Source of the DNA: an uncultured Roseburia sp.
GTDB taxonomy: Bacteria; Bacillota; Clostridia; Lachnospirales; Lachnospiraceae
Reading direction: 5' to 3'
NCBI GenBank assembly: GCA_944380515.1
Contig: CALWHT010000010.1
Coordinates: 1 to 64,000 of the forward strand
DNA: 64,000 nt
The notes beneath the pieces are model-generated. The model did no database searches, had not been told where the DNA came from, and worked only from the letters and a program-made list of their open reading frames with translations. This document shows, one piece after another, positions 51,528-60,654 of the stretch. The translations under genes and the position numbers were made by a program. Positions within the stretch are counted from its first letter, which is position 1, and each line of letters starts with the position of its first letter.

Positions 51528-52724
51528 TTATACCTTATCCCTCTCGTGCCGCTCAATCTTTTTTTTGTAAAAACTTTGTGATTTTTTATGAAATCTATTG
51601 GCTTTGACGCAGCAAGAAGGAAACCTGTATTTTCCTTTTCCATGTCCGGATACCGGCTCAATAATTCCTGCCTGTACCAGTTTTCCAATCAGTTTCGATG
51701 CGCTTGAGTTCTGGAGTCCCAAAAGCTCGCAGACAGCACCCCTTCCAAATATATCCTCACTTCCAAACGCTTCAAACATCTTCTGGATATGAGCGACCGT
51801 CTTATTCGAAAAACCTTTTATTTGTTCTGAAAAGACTGTTTCAATATCTACTTTTTCCTTTTGAATGTCTACTTTTCCCTCGTCAATATCTCCTTTTTGT
51901 GCTTTCAAGAGGCCACTGATGTGCATATCCCGATTATGCAGTTCATTTTTCTCATTCAGAAGCAGGTTTCTTAAGAATACTTCAAGAAACTCCGTCGTTT
52001 CGTGGATACCTTTTTGCAGGTTCATATAATTTGCGCGGACAAGCGCATTTCTGAAATACCACGCATTATCTGCAAAAATATCGTTGGTCGCTGAAAATCC
52101 AAGCATCCTCAGATACTTGATTAAAAAGACCGCCGTCGTCCTCGTGTTCCCCTCCCCGAAAATATGGATTTGCCACAGTCTTGAAATAAATAGCGCAATA
52201 TGATGGATAATCTCATCCATCGAAAGTCCTTTGTAACTGAAATTCCTTTCCTGTGAAAAATCATATTCGAGAGTGTCTCTTAACTCGGAAGCGCTTCCAT
52301 ATAAAACAGTTGCTCCGTCCAAAACCCACTCTTTTTTCGTTATATTGTAGTCTCTTATTTTCCCGGCATGTTTGTATATGCCCTGAAACAGTTTGCGGTG
52401 GATGGAAATATATTCATTCGGCGAAAAGGAAAATGCATGCTCCGACAGGATTTCCGCAATCCGGGCCGACACCTTATCTGCTTCTTCGGTACGCTCACCG
52501 TCTGACAGCTCCGGTCTCTCCTCATAATAACTGTCAATAAGTTCCTTCGCTTCTTTCAGTGTAATATTGCCTTCTATATTTTGAATTGCAGTATCAATCA
52601 GATACTTCGAAGGCTTTAATCCATCTACTGCCTGCAATCCGATTGCTGTACTCCATGCGTAGCTTTTGCCGGCCTTATCAGGTTCGGACTCCTTCAGGTA
52701 TTCCTTAAACGGGTCTTTGTCCAT
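51528..52724 (-). CDS. Fic family protein (probable AMPylase)
   Basis: A 398-residue protein with a Fic domain (about 95-265). The active loop reads HIFGEGNTRTT, a variant of HPFxxGNGRxxR: the catalytic His, Glu and Asn are kept, the last Arg is replaced. An IEGN stretch near residue 50 resembles the inhibitory helix motif but lacks its Ser/Thr. A winged-helix domain is at the C-terminus (about 315-375). Such enzymes transfer AMP to proteins. GAGG precedes the ATG. A DnaK paralogue lies upstream. Confidence 0.9.
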   Translation of the reverse strand: MDKDPFKEYLKESEPDKAGKSYAWSTAIGLQAVDGLKPSKYLIDTAIQNIEGNITLKEAKELIDSYYEERPELSDGERTEEADKVSARIAEILSEHAFSFSPNEYISIHRKLFQGIYKHAGKIRDYNITKKEWVLDGATVLYGSASELRDTLEYDFSQERNFSYKGLSMDEIIHHIALFISRLWQIHIFGEGNTRTTAVFLIKYLRMLGFSATNDIFADNAWYFRNALVRANYMNLQKGIHETTEFLEVFLRNLLLNEKNELHNRDMHISGLLKAQKGDIDEGKVDIQKEKVDIETVFSEQIKGFSNKTVAHIQKMFEAFGSEDIFGRGAVCELLGLQNSSASKLIGKLVQAGIIEPVSGHGKGKYRFPSCCVKANRFHKKSQSFYKKKIERHERDKV

Positions 52725-52740
52725 ATCACTACCTCATTTC

Positions 52741-52923
52741 CTAATATCGTTTATTCCTCTGAACGCTTTCCAAAACGTCTTTCCACCAGATGCTGATATT
52801 CCGACAGTTCAAATTATATTTATTATGCACTAAAATTTTTGCTCCTTCAATAATCTTGTAAGTATTATTCCATAACCAGTATATCCCTCTCGTTTCAATA
52901 TGAGTAGGTAAAATGGCATACAC
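52741..52923 (-). CDS. Possible small protein of 60 residues
   Basis: An ORF 16 bp upstream of the Fic gene on the same strand, with AGGTG 8 bases before its ATG. It is rich in Trp, Tyr and Asn and matches no family I know. It could be a gene remnant or chance. Confidence 0.3.
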   Translation of the reverse strand: MYAILPTHIETRGIYWLWNNTYKIIEGAKILVHNKYNLNCRNISIWWKDVLESVQRNKRY

Positions 52924-52952
52924 AACACACCTGGCTCATTGCTGTACGCAAA

Positions 52953-52991
52953 AAGGACACTTCCCTAAAATTCCTTTAGAGAAATGTCCTT
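52953..52991 (-). terminator. Terminator after the DnaK paralogue gene
   Basis: AAGGACATTTCTCTAAA pairs with TTTAGGGAAGTGTCCTT on the minus strand around GGAAT, followed by TTTTTGC. It separates the DnaK gene from Fic. Confidence 0.85.
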
Positions 52992-53027
52992 AAAGGTACA
53001 AATTATTTGATTGGTTGTTCTTATTTC

Positions 53028-54800
53028 TCAGGCGCTTTCCCGCTCGTTTAAAAGCATGCCTGCCGATTGCTCAAGCGCCTCCTTTGCCTTCCGAAGCTCA
53101 AGCGCCTGTTCCTCGGTGACATTTCCGGGTTTTGTCCGGGAAACCAGCTTTTTCAGATAGGACAAATCCGCCTTTATCTGCTTCTTTACAGATTTATCGA
53201 GCGTCTTTTTCTCCTTTGCCAGCCCGGCCTCTACCCGCCGCACCAGCGTGTCCGCCTCATTCCTCACATCGATGTAAGCGCGGCGCGCCCCGTCGGACGC
53301 CTCATATTCCGCCGCTTCCCGGATTGCACGCTCAATTTCATCCTCCGACATGTTGCTGCTGGAGGTAATCGTAATCTGCTGCTGTTTTCCGGTACCGAGA
53401 TCCTTCGCCGAGACCTGCACGATTCCGTTCGCATCAATGTCAAAGGTGACCTCAATCTGGGGCACACCCGCCATCGCAGCCTTTATGCCGCTAAGCCGGA
53501 AGTTTCCCAAAAGCTTGTTGTCTCTGGCAAACTGCCGCTCCCCCTGCAGCACCTTGATTTCCACCGAGGTCTGGAAATTGGCGGCGGTGGAGAAAATCTT
53601 ACTGTGTCTGGTCGGTATCGGCGTGTTGCGCTCAATCAGCCTGGTCGCAACGCCTCCCACCGTCTCAATGGAAAGAGACAACGGCGTGACGTCCATCAAA
53701 ATAATCTCCGCGGCTGCGGAGCCAACCGCCACCTGCCCGCCGAGCTTTCCGCCCTGAACCGCCGCTCCAAGCGCCACGCACTCGTCCGGGTTTAAATTCT
53801 TTGACGGCTCTCTCCCCGTAAGCTGTCTTACCTTTTCCACGACAGCCGGCATTCTCGTAGAGCCGCCTACCAGCAATACCATGCCAAGCTCGGACGTAGA
53901 GACACCGGCATCGGAAAGCGCCTGCGTCACCGGCCCTGCCGTGCGCTCCAGCAGGTCATAGGTCAATTCCTCAAACTGCGCCCTTGTGATATTCATATCA
54001 AGATGCTTTGCCTCGCCCCGAACCGTCGTGATAAAGGGCAGATTAATATTGGTAGTCACTGCCGAGGACAACGCCTTTTTGGCTTTTTCCACTTCCTCGC
54101 GGACGCGTTGCATCGCCGCCGTGTCTTTCGACAAATCGACTTTTTCCTGTTTTTTATATTCCGAAACAATGTAATCAGCGAGCCGGGCATCAAAATCGTC
54201 CCCGCCGAGATGATTGTCCCCCGCCGTCGCCAGCACCTCAATCAGATTGTCCCCAATCTCGATCACCGACACGTCAAAGGTTCCGCCTCCGAGGTCATAT
54301 ACCAGAATCTTCTGCGGCGCGCCGTGATCCAGTCCGTACGCCAGCGCTGCCGAGGTCGGCTCATTGATGATGCGCAGCACATTTAATCCCGCAATTCTCC
54401 CGGCGTCCTTTGTGGCCTGACGCTGGGCGTCATTAAAATATGCCGGAACGGTGATGACAGCCTCGCTCACACTCTCTCCCAGATAACTCTCCGCATCCTT
54501 TTTCAGCTTCCTTAAAATCATGGCGGAAATCTCCTGCGGCGTATAGTACTTGCCGTCCACCTTCGCCCGATAGCTTCCGCCCATCTCTCTTTTTATGGAA
54601 AAAAAGGTTCTTTCCGCATTGACCGCCGCCTGGCGTCTTGCTAAATCGCCGACGAGGCGCTCCCCGTTTTTCGAAAACGCAACCACGGATGGCGTCGTCC
54701 GCGCTCCCTCCGCGTTTGTAATGACGACGGGGTTTCCGTTCTCCAGCACCGCCACGCAGCTATTTGTTGTTCCCAAATCAATTCCGATTACCTTTCCCAT
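53028..54800 (-). CDS. DnaK/Hsp70 paralogue without GrpE-DnaJ neighbours
   Basis: A 590-residue chaperone. The ATPase domain (1-375) has [14 protein letters not shown], the phosphate loops [11 protein letters not shown] and GGSTRMP, and the linker [10 protein letters not shown] region. The peptide-binding domain extends to about 500, and the helical lid is short, lacking the usual disordered tail. No grpE, dnaJ or hrcA is nearby, so it is likely a second, specialised Hsp70. The start MGKVIG has GGAG of repeat copy C just upstream; the 23-codon extension (MAADVN) is repeat sequence. Ser485 (NMSEDEIER) aligns with the residue AMPylated in BiP. Confidence 0.92.
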   Translation of the reverse strand: MGKVIGIDLGTTNSCVAVLENGNPVVITNAEGARTTPSVVAFSKNGERLVGDLARRQAAVNAERTFFSIKREMGGSYRAKVDGKYYTPQEISAMILRKLKKDAESYLGESVSEAVITVPAYFNDAQRQATKDAGRIAGLNVLRIINEPTSAALAYGLDHGAPQKILVYDLGGGTFDVSVIEIGDNLIEVLATAGDNHLGGDDFDARLADYIVSEYKKQEKVDLSKDTAAMQRVREEVEKAKKALSSAVTTNINLPFITTVRGEAKHLDMNITRAQFEELTYDLLERTAGPVTQALSDAGVSTSELGMVLLVGGSTRMPAVVEKVRQLTGREPSKNLNPDECVALGAAVQGGKLGGQVAVGSAAAEIILMDVTPLSLSIETVGGVATRLIERNTPIPTRHSKIFSTAANFQTSVEIKVLQGERQFARDNKLLGNFRLSGIKAAMAGVPQIEVTFDIDANGIVQVSAKDLGTGKQQQITITSSSNMSEDEIERAIREAAEYEASDGARRAYIDVRNEADTLVRRVEAGLAKEKKTLDKSVKKQIKADLSYLKKLVSRTKPGNVTEEQALELRKAKEALEQSAGMLLNERESA

Positions 54801-54806
54801 GTGATT

Positions 54807-54897
54807 CTCCATTCTGGAGCGTTTTACGTGCGCAGACGACTTAAACATCAGATTTACGTCCGCCGCCACGGCTTATTTGTGACGCTCCGGCACAAAT
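54807..54897 (-). repeat. Dispersed leader repeat, full copy C (core)
   Basis: Outer ends GTGCCGGAGCGTCAC and CGCTCCAGAATGGAG match copies A and B; the inner hairpin (GACGTAAAT/GTTTAAGTC) has diverged. It fills almost the entire predicted leader between the promoter and the DnaK start. There is no hairpin module on the far side. Confidence 0.8.
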
Positions 54898-54915
54898 TAA
54901 ATGAGCATTAACTTA

Positions 54916-54944
54916 ACTTTATGTCTCCCAATTTATAAAGTCAA
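54916..54944 (-). promoter_or_regulatory. Promoter of the DnaK paralogue gene
   Basis: TTGACT (54944-54939), 17-base spacer, TAAAGT (54921-54916) on the minus strand. Transcription would begin near 54909 and the leader would consist of repeat copy C. Confidence 0.7.
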
Positions 54945-55008
54945 GCCGGAGCGAAAGAATTTAAGGGATTGTTTAGAAAGTTCGCACACAGTTTAGAATT
55001 GATGTCTC

Positions 55009-56187
55009 CTACCCGCGGTACACGATTTCTCCGTCAATAATGGTATACAAAATATGGGTGTCGATTGCAAAGGGGGTGTCCCGTGTCAGCACAAAATCGG
55101 CGTCCTTTCCCTCCTCAATGCTTCCGACCCTGTCCTCTGCCCCGATGTGCTTCGCCGCATGGATGGTAATTGCCTGAAGCGCCTGAAATTCCGAAAGCCC
55201 GCAATAGACGGCGCGGCCGGCGCAGAGCGCAAGATAACGCTCTTCAATGACCGGCGAGTCCGTAATAATCGAAATCCGGCATCCCGCCGCCGCCAAAATC
55301 GCCGGCGTTTGAAAGCCTTTATTTTTTAATTCGGCCTTTGTGGCATGGCCAAACGAAGGTCCTACCGCCACCGGAACTCCCTCCTTCGCAAGCTCCTCTG
55401 CAATCAACGCCCCGTCCGTGGCGTGGTCTATGCGCAAATCCAGGTGATATTCCTTTGCAATCCGAATCGCGGTAAAAATATCGTCGGCGCGATGTACATG
55501 CGCTTTTACGGGAAGCTCCCCGCGAACCACCGGCAGCATTGCCTCAAGCTTTGCGTCATACGCCGGAAGCTTCAGATAATCGGTATCATCCGGCCATCCC
55601 GCCGCCTGCTTCTGTTTTCCGTAAAGGATTGCCTGTTCAAGCGTTTCCCGCAGCTTTGCCGCCACCGACATGCGGGAATATACTCCCTTGTCTTTATAAC
55701 AGGCCTTTGGGTTTTCCCCGAATGCGATTTTCATTGCCGCCTTTTCCTTCACGATCATATCGTCCACCCGCGTACCCCTGGTTTTGAGCACACAAAAGGT
55801 ACCGCCGATTACATTAGAACTGCCCGGGCCGGTACACACGCAGGTAACACCTCCCTCACGCGCCATCCGAAAGGTCTCATCCTGCGGATTGACGGCGTCC
55901 ACTGCGGAAAGCTGCGGCGTTACGGGGTCTGAAAGCTCGTTGACATCCTGCCCCACTGTTCCGGTGGCGTAACCGTCCAGTCCGAGATGACAGTGCGCGT
56001 CCACAAATCCCGGATATACGTTCATTCCGGTCGCGTCAATCACCTCCGCCTCATTTACGATTTTTCCCTCCAAAACCGGAGCGATTTTTTTTATCTTCCC
56101 GTTTTCCACGAGAATATCCGCTGCGAAGGCTTCCTCCTGCACCGCATTGTGGATATTTCCCTGCTTAATCAACAAATATCTGCTCAT
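55009..56187 (-). CDS. Amidohydrolase family protein (imidazolonepropionase-like)
   Basis: A 392-residue metal-dependent hydrolase. The VDAHCHLGL motif supplies two metal ligands; a conserved Lys near 200, HVHRADD and DHATDG supply others; the C-terminal DTPFAIDTHILYTI closes the barrel. Similar Clostridial proteins are annotated as amidohydrolases of unknown substrate. GGAG is 8 bases before the ATG. The gene appears monocistronic. Confidence 0.85.
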   Translation of the reverse strand: MSRYLLIKQGNIHNAVQEEAFAADILVENGKIKKIAPVLEGKIVNEAEVIDATGMNVYPGFVDAHCHLGLDGYATGTVGQDVNELSDPVTPQLSAVDAVNPQDETFRMAREGGVTCVCTGPGSSNVIGGTFCVLKTRGTRVDDMIVKEKAAMKIAFGENPKACYKDKGVYSRMSVAAKLRETLEQAILYGKQKQAAGWPDDTDYLKLPAYDAKLEAMLPVVRGELPVKAHVHRADDIFTAIRIAKEYHLDLRIDHATDGALIAEELAKEGVPVAVGPSFGHATKAELKNKGFQTPAILAAAGCRISIITDSPVIEERYLALCAGRAVYCGLSEFQALQAITIHAAKHIGAEDRVGSIEEGKDADFVLTRDTPFAIDTHILYTIIDGEIVYRG

Positions 56188-56232
56188 ATGATTTCTCCTG
56201 TTCCTGTTCTGCTTTCCATTATATTCCCCAAA

Positions 56233-58797
56233 TCATTTTTTCCGTATACCCAGGGGGTGAATTTCGAGACTTCCATCATCCCCTTTCAAATGGCTTCGCT
56301 TCAAATAAGCTCCAGTCAGGCTTTCAACACAGTCACAGAGTTCTTTCGGCGTGCCGCAGGCCACAATCCGGCCTCCTTGAACACCACCTCCCGGCCCCAT
56401 GTCAATCACATAGTCGGCACTGCAAATGACATCCTGGTCATGCTCGATAAGAATCACTGTAGCACCGTTTTCCATGAGGCGGCGGAAAACTCCCAACAGA
56501 GTTCGCACATCCAGAGGATGAAGTCCGATGGTGGGCTCGTCAAACACAAATACAGAGTCTGCCTGTCCCCGCCCCATTTCACTGGCCAACTTCAGCCGCT
56601 GAGCCTCGCCTCCGGAAAGACTGGGTGTCTCCTCCCCCAAGGTCAAGTAACCAAGTCCCAGATCACTGAGCACCTGCAGCCGGCGGGCTACCACCGGCAG
56701 ATCCTTACAAGCGTCCAATGCTTCATCCACGCTCATAGCCATCAGTTCAGGAAGAGAATACGCCGAACCGCCGTTTTTGGGTACACGCTTTACAAGCTCC
56801 GCTTGCCTGGAATACCGGGAACCACGGCAGTCCGGACAGGGAATGTCCACATCCGGTAAAAACTGCACATCCAAGCTGATGCTGCCGGTTCCTTCACAGG
56901 TAGGACAACGCAGAACGCCAGTGTTATAAGAAAAATCCCCCGCCTTAAAGCCTCTGCTCTTTGCCTCTGGCGTTCTGGCATAAACCTTGCGAAGCTCATC
57001 ATGCACATTTGCATAAGTGGCCACCGTAGAACGTACATTGATGCCGATAGGTGTGGCATCAATCAGTTTGACTTGCCGGATTCCCTCTGCGGAAATTTTT
57101 TGCACATGAGGCGGCAGGGACTCACCTTTGATAGCAGCCTCCAGAGCCGGGATCAGACTCTCCAAAATCAGGGTTGTCTTACCCGAACCCGATACGCCTG
57201 TCACGGCAATCATCCGCCCTTTCGGGAAATCCACTTCCAGGGGTTTTACTGTATGGATTTTTGTCGTAGATAGATGAATGGTCCCAAATTGGAACATCTC
57301 ATCTGCTGGTATAGGACGGCTTTCGGCAACAACCTCTTTTCCGCTGAGAAAACCGCCGATTTTTGATCGGGGATTCTCCTCAATTTCAGAGATTGTACCC
57401 TGGGCTATAACGGTTCCGCCCTTAGCTCCCGCCTGCGGGCCTAATTCAATCAGCCAGTCAGCTTCTTTCAACACATTTGTGTCATGGTCCACCAAAATAA
57501 CAGAATTGCCATCGGACAGCAAATCCCGCATTACGCCGATAAGTCCTTCCATATTGGCCGGGTGTAACCCAATGGAAGGTTCGTCCAGCACATACATAAC
57601 GCCCGTAGTGCGGTTCCGCACCGCCCTTGCCAACTGCATCCGCTGCCGCTCTCCGGTAGAGAGGGTGGATGCTGCTCGATCCAACGTCAGGTAGGAAAGC
57701 CCCAAATCAAGTAAACGATGGGCCGCACTTTGAAAAGAATCGCATATGCTCTCCGCCATGGGGCGCATCACCTCTGGAAGACTGGCAGGAACACCACGAA
57801 CCCACTCCACAAGGTCAGAAAGCGTCATCTGGCACGCCTGATCCAGAGAAATCCCTCGAAGCTTCGGCTCGCGGGCCGCGCTGCTCAATCTGGTTCCGTT
57901 GCAGTCAGGGCAGGTTTCCTGTTTCAGAAATTTTTCAACCCGCTTCATGCCCTTCTCGTCCTTGACTTTAGACAGGGCATTTTCCACCGTACGAATGGCA
58001 TTAAAATAGGTAAAATCCATATTTACCGGCACACCGCCGGCTTTATTCTGGTAGGTAATATTCCTCTTAACGGCAGGGCCGTGAAATACAATGTCCCGTT
58101 CCTCTTTGGTAAGCTCCCGGAAAGGCACATCTGTCCGCACCCCCATCTCACGGGCAAGCTCCTTCATCAGCGACCACATCAGTGTCTGCCAGGGGGCTAC
58201 CGCCCCTTCTTCAATGGACAGAGACTCATCTGGCACCAGAGCAGCTTCATCCACCATCCGCACAACGCCAGTACCGTCACACCGCTTGCAGGCACCCTGA
58301 CTGTTAAACGCCAGTTCCTCGGCACCGGGAGCAAAAAAATGCTCGCCACATTCCGGACAGACTAATTCCTGCCCGGCAGCCACGCGCAGAGAGGGTTCCA
58401 AATAATGACCATTGGGGCAGCGATGGCTGGCAAGCCGGGAATACATCAAACGCAGACTGTTCAGCAATTCCGTACCCGTTCCAAATGTACTTCGGATACC
58501 CGGCATACCGGGCCGCTGGCGCAAAGCCAGCGCAGCGGGAATATAACGAACTTCGTCTACCTGCGCCTTTTCAGCCTGGGTCATACGCCGTCTGGTATAC
58601 GTAGACAAAGATTCCAGATAGCGTCGGGAACCCTCTGCATACAGGATGCCCAAAGAAAGGGAGGACTTGCCGGAGCCGGAAACTCCCGCGATCGCCACGA
58701 TCTTGTTCAAGGGGATATCTACGTCTATGTTTTTTAAATTATGTACTCGCGCACCCCTCACCTCAATCTGTGCAGGGGCCTGCTGTTGTTGTTTCAT
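56233..58797 (-). CDS. UvrA paralogue (UvrA2-type ATPase)
   Basis: An 854-residue double ABC ATPase related to excinuclease subunit A but about 90 residues shorter than housekeeping UvrA. Two Walker A loops (GVSGSGKSSLS near 38, GVSGSGKTTL near 530) and two zinc modules (CPECGEH...CKRCDGTG and CPTCEGTG...CPDCRGSR) are visible. Paralogues of this type often protect against DNA-binding drugs. I start at MKQQQQ, with AAAGGTG 5 bases upstream. A near-perfect palindrome lies in its promoter. Role in drug tolerance is inference. Confidence 0.9.
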   Translation of the reverse strand: MKQQQQAPAQIEVRGARVHNLKNIDVDIPLNKIVAIAGVSGSGKSSLSLGILYAEGSRRYLESLSTYTRRRMTQAEKAQVDEVRYIPAALALRQRPGMPGIRSTFGTGTELLNSLRLMYSRLASHRCPNGHYLEPSLRVAAGQELVCPECGEHFFAPGAEELAFNSQGACKRCDGTGVVRMVDEAALVPDESLSIEEGAVAPWQTLMWSLMKELAREMGVRTDVPFRELTKEERDIVFHGPAVKRNITYQNKAGGVPVNMDFTYFNAIRTVENALSKVKDEKGMKRVEKFLKQETCPDCNGTRLSSAAREPKLRGISLDQACQMTLSDLVEWVRGVPASLPEVMRPMAESICDSFQSAAHRLLDLGLSYLTLDRAASTLSTGERQRMQLARAVRNRTTGVMYVLDEPSIGLHPANMEGLIGVMRDLLSDGNSVILVDHDTNVLKEADWLIELGPQAGAKGGTVIAQGTISEIEENPRSKIGGFLSGKEVVAESRPIPADEMFQFGTIHLSTTKIHTVKPLEVDFPKGRMIAVTGVSGSGKTTLILESLIPALEAAIKGESLPPHVQKISAEGIRQVKLIDATPIGINVRSTVATYANVHDELRKVYARTPEAKSRGFKAGDFSYNTGVLRCPTCEGTGSISLDVQFLPDVDIPCPDCRGSRYSRQAELVKRVPKNGGSAYSLPELMAMSVDEALDACKDLPVVARRLQVLSDLGLGYLTLGEETPSLSGGEAQRLKLASEMGRGQADSVFVFDEPTIGLHPLDVRTLLGVFRRLMENGATVILIEHDQDVICSADYVIDMGPGGGVQGGRIVACGTPKELCDCVESLTGAYLKRSHLKGDDGSLEIHPLGIRKK

Positions 58798-58925
58798 TTT
58801 TTCACCTTTCCTGAACTCTGCCCTCTTTTTGCTGAAGTAATACTTCCATTGCATATTGTTCACTGTCTGTTCCTCTTTTCAGCTTTCTTTCCGAATGAGT
58901 CAGTGCTGCCCATTCTTATTCAATG

Positions 58926-58953
58926 TAGACGATACCGTCTATTTCTTGAATAT
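58926..58953 (-). promoter_or_regulatory. Promoter and palindromic operator of the UvrA paralogue gene
   Basis: TATAAT on the minus strand at about 58953, followed by TAGACGGTATCGTCTA (58941-58926), a 16-bp palindrome with one mismatch. It lies at the predicted transcription start, typical of a TetR-type repressor site. No regulator gene is next to it. Confidence 0.55.
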
Positions 58954-58984
58954 TATAACACATACAGACGGATTCGCTTGACAA

Positions 58985-59022
58985 AAAGACGGGCAAAAGG
59001 CAGCTGCCTCTCGCCCGTCTTT
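58985..59022 (-). terminator. Terminator of the fructose PTS operon
   Basis: AAAGACGGGC/GCCCGTCTTT arms, inner GGCAGCTGCC palindrome, then TTTTTGTC on the minus strand, directly past the ptsI stop codon. Confidence 0.9.
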
Positions 59023-59026
59023 CTCT

Positions 59027-60649
59027 TTATTTTGCTGACAAATCCGTATTCCGAATCTTATCCCGCACCCTTAAAATCATGGACGGGGAAACGGAAAGCT
59101 CGTCAAAGCCCATTCGAAGGAATGTTTCAGTCAGGCTTGTATCCGCGCCAAGCTCCCCGCAGATACCTACCCAGCAGCCCTCCTTATGTCCGTTATCCAC
59201 AACCATCTGGAGCATCCGCAGGATTGCCTCGTGGTGAGAATCATAAATATTGTCCAGCTTCGGATTCTGCCGGTCAATCGCGAGCGTATACTGGGTCAGG
59301 TCATTGGTTCCGATGGAGAAGAAGTCCACTTCCTTCGCCAGCAAATCGCTGATCATAACCGCCGCCGGAGTCTCTATCATAATTCCAAGCTCGACATCCT
59401 TGTAGGGGATGCCGTCCGCATCCAGCTCCGCGCGCACCTCAGCCGCGATTTCCTTAATCTGCTTTACCTCCGAAACAGAGATAATCATCGGAAACATAAT
59501 GGAAATCGTACCGTAATAGCTTGCGCGGTAAAGTGCGCGCAGCTGTGTCTTGAAAATATCCTTTCGGTCCAGGCAAATCCTTATTGCGCGGTAGCCCATC
59601 GCGGGGTTTTCCTCTTTTTCCAGCCCGAAGTAGCCTACCTGCTTATCGGCCCCGATGTCTAACGTACGGATAATTACCTTTTTGCCTGCCATATTCTCCG
59701 CTACGGTCTTATACGCCATAAACTGCGCTTCCTCCGTAGGATAATCGTCCGATTCCAGATAAAGAAATTCACTTCGGAACAGTCCGATTCCCCCGGCGTC
59801 ATTGGCGAGAGCGTTTGCCACATCCGAAACGCCGCCGATATTGGCGTAAAGATTGATTTTCTTTCCGTCAAGCGTGACATTTTCTTTTCCCTTAAGCTCC
59901 AGGAGCAGACGCTTTTTCTGGTCGTCTTCGTCTTTTTTCCGGCGGTACTTTTCCAGGGTCTCCTCGTCCGGTTCCAGATAGAACAGTCCCTGATAGCCGT
60001 CCACAATTCCCAGCTTCCCGTCCGCGTCCTCCGGGAAATCCACTCCGATTAAGGCCGGGATATTCATGGTGCGGGCAAGGATTGCCGTATGCGAATTGGT
60101 CGAACCGTGCCTTGTCACAAAGGAGAGCACCTTTGATTTATCAAGCTGCACCGTCTCGCTGGGCGCAAGGTCATCCGCAAGAAGAATCACCGGCTCATCC
60201 CCTGTCATCACGCCTTCCCCGGCGCCCTGTAAAATGGAAATCACACGGTTGGAAATATCTTTCACATCTGCCGCGCGCGCTTTCATATAATCGTCATCCA
60301 TCGACGCAAACATCTGCGAAAAATTATCTCCGGTGGAGGCCACCGCAAATTCGGCGTTGACCTCCTGCGTCTCAATGATATTTGTGATGGACTCCACGTA
60401 ATCCAAATCGTCCAGCATCATCTGATGAGTCTCGAAAATGGCTGCATTGACCTCTCCGACCTCCTTGAGCGCCTTTTCATAAAAAACGCCAAGCTGCCGT
60501 TTTGCCTCTTCCTTCGCATCCTCAAAACGCTTTTTCTCGGCCTCCACGTCCGAAATTTTTACTCTCTTTACCGCACTGTCCCTTTTATGATATACGGACA
60601 GTCTGCCAATCGCAATCCCTCCAAATACGCTTTTACCTTCCATCTGCAT
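59027..60649 (-). CDS. ptsI: Phosphoenolpyruvate-protein phosphotransferase (enzyme I)
   Basis: Transfers phosphate from PEP to HPr, feeding all PTS sugars. The 540-residue protein has an N-terminal HPr-binding helical domain, the active His187 in GSTNSHTAILAR, and a C-terminal PEP-binding barrel (GIMIETPAAV, FSIGTNDLTQY, CGELGAD). It is 5 bp behind fruA, so it is part of this operon. No HPr gene is visible. Confidence 0.97.
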   Translation of the reverse strand: MQMEGKSVFGGIAIGRLSVYHKRDSAVKRVKISDVEAEKKRFEDAKEEAKRQLGVFYEKALKEVGEVNAAIFETHQMMLDDLDYVESITNIIETQEVNAEFAVASTGDNFSQMFASMDDDYMKARAADVKDISNRVISILQGAGEGVMTGDEPVILLADDLAPSETVQLDKSKVLSFVTRHGSTNSHTAILARTMNIPALIGVDFPEDADGKLGIVDGYQGLFYLEPDEETLEKYRRKKDEDDQKKRLLLELKGKENVTLDGKKINLYANIGGVSDVANALANDAGGIGLFRSEFLYLESDDYPTEEAQFMAYKTVAENMAGKKVIIRTLDIGADKQVGYFGLEKEENPAMGYRAIRICLDRKDIFKTQLRALYRASYYGTISIMFPMIISVSEVKQIKEIAAEVRAELDADGIPYKDVELGIMIETPAAVMISDLLAKEVDFFSIGTNDLTQYTLAIDRQNPKLDNIYDSHHEAILRMLQMVVDNGHKEGCWVGICGELGADTSLTETFLRMGFDELSVSPSMILRVRDKIRNTDLSAK

Positions 60650-60654
60650 AATGT

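Noticed and set aside
53028-54869. DnaK start at MAADVN
   Set aside because: Same artefact as for the response regulator: the extension is repeat copy C.
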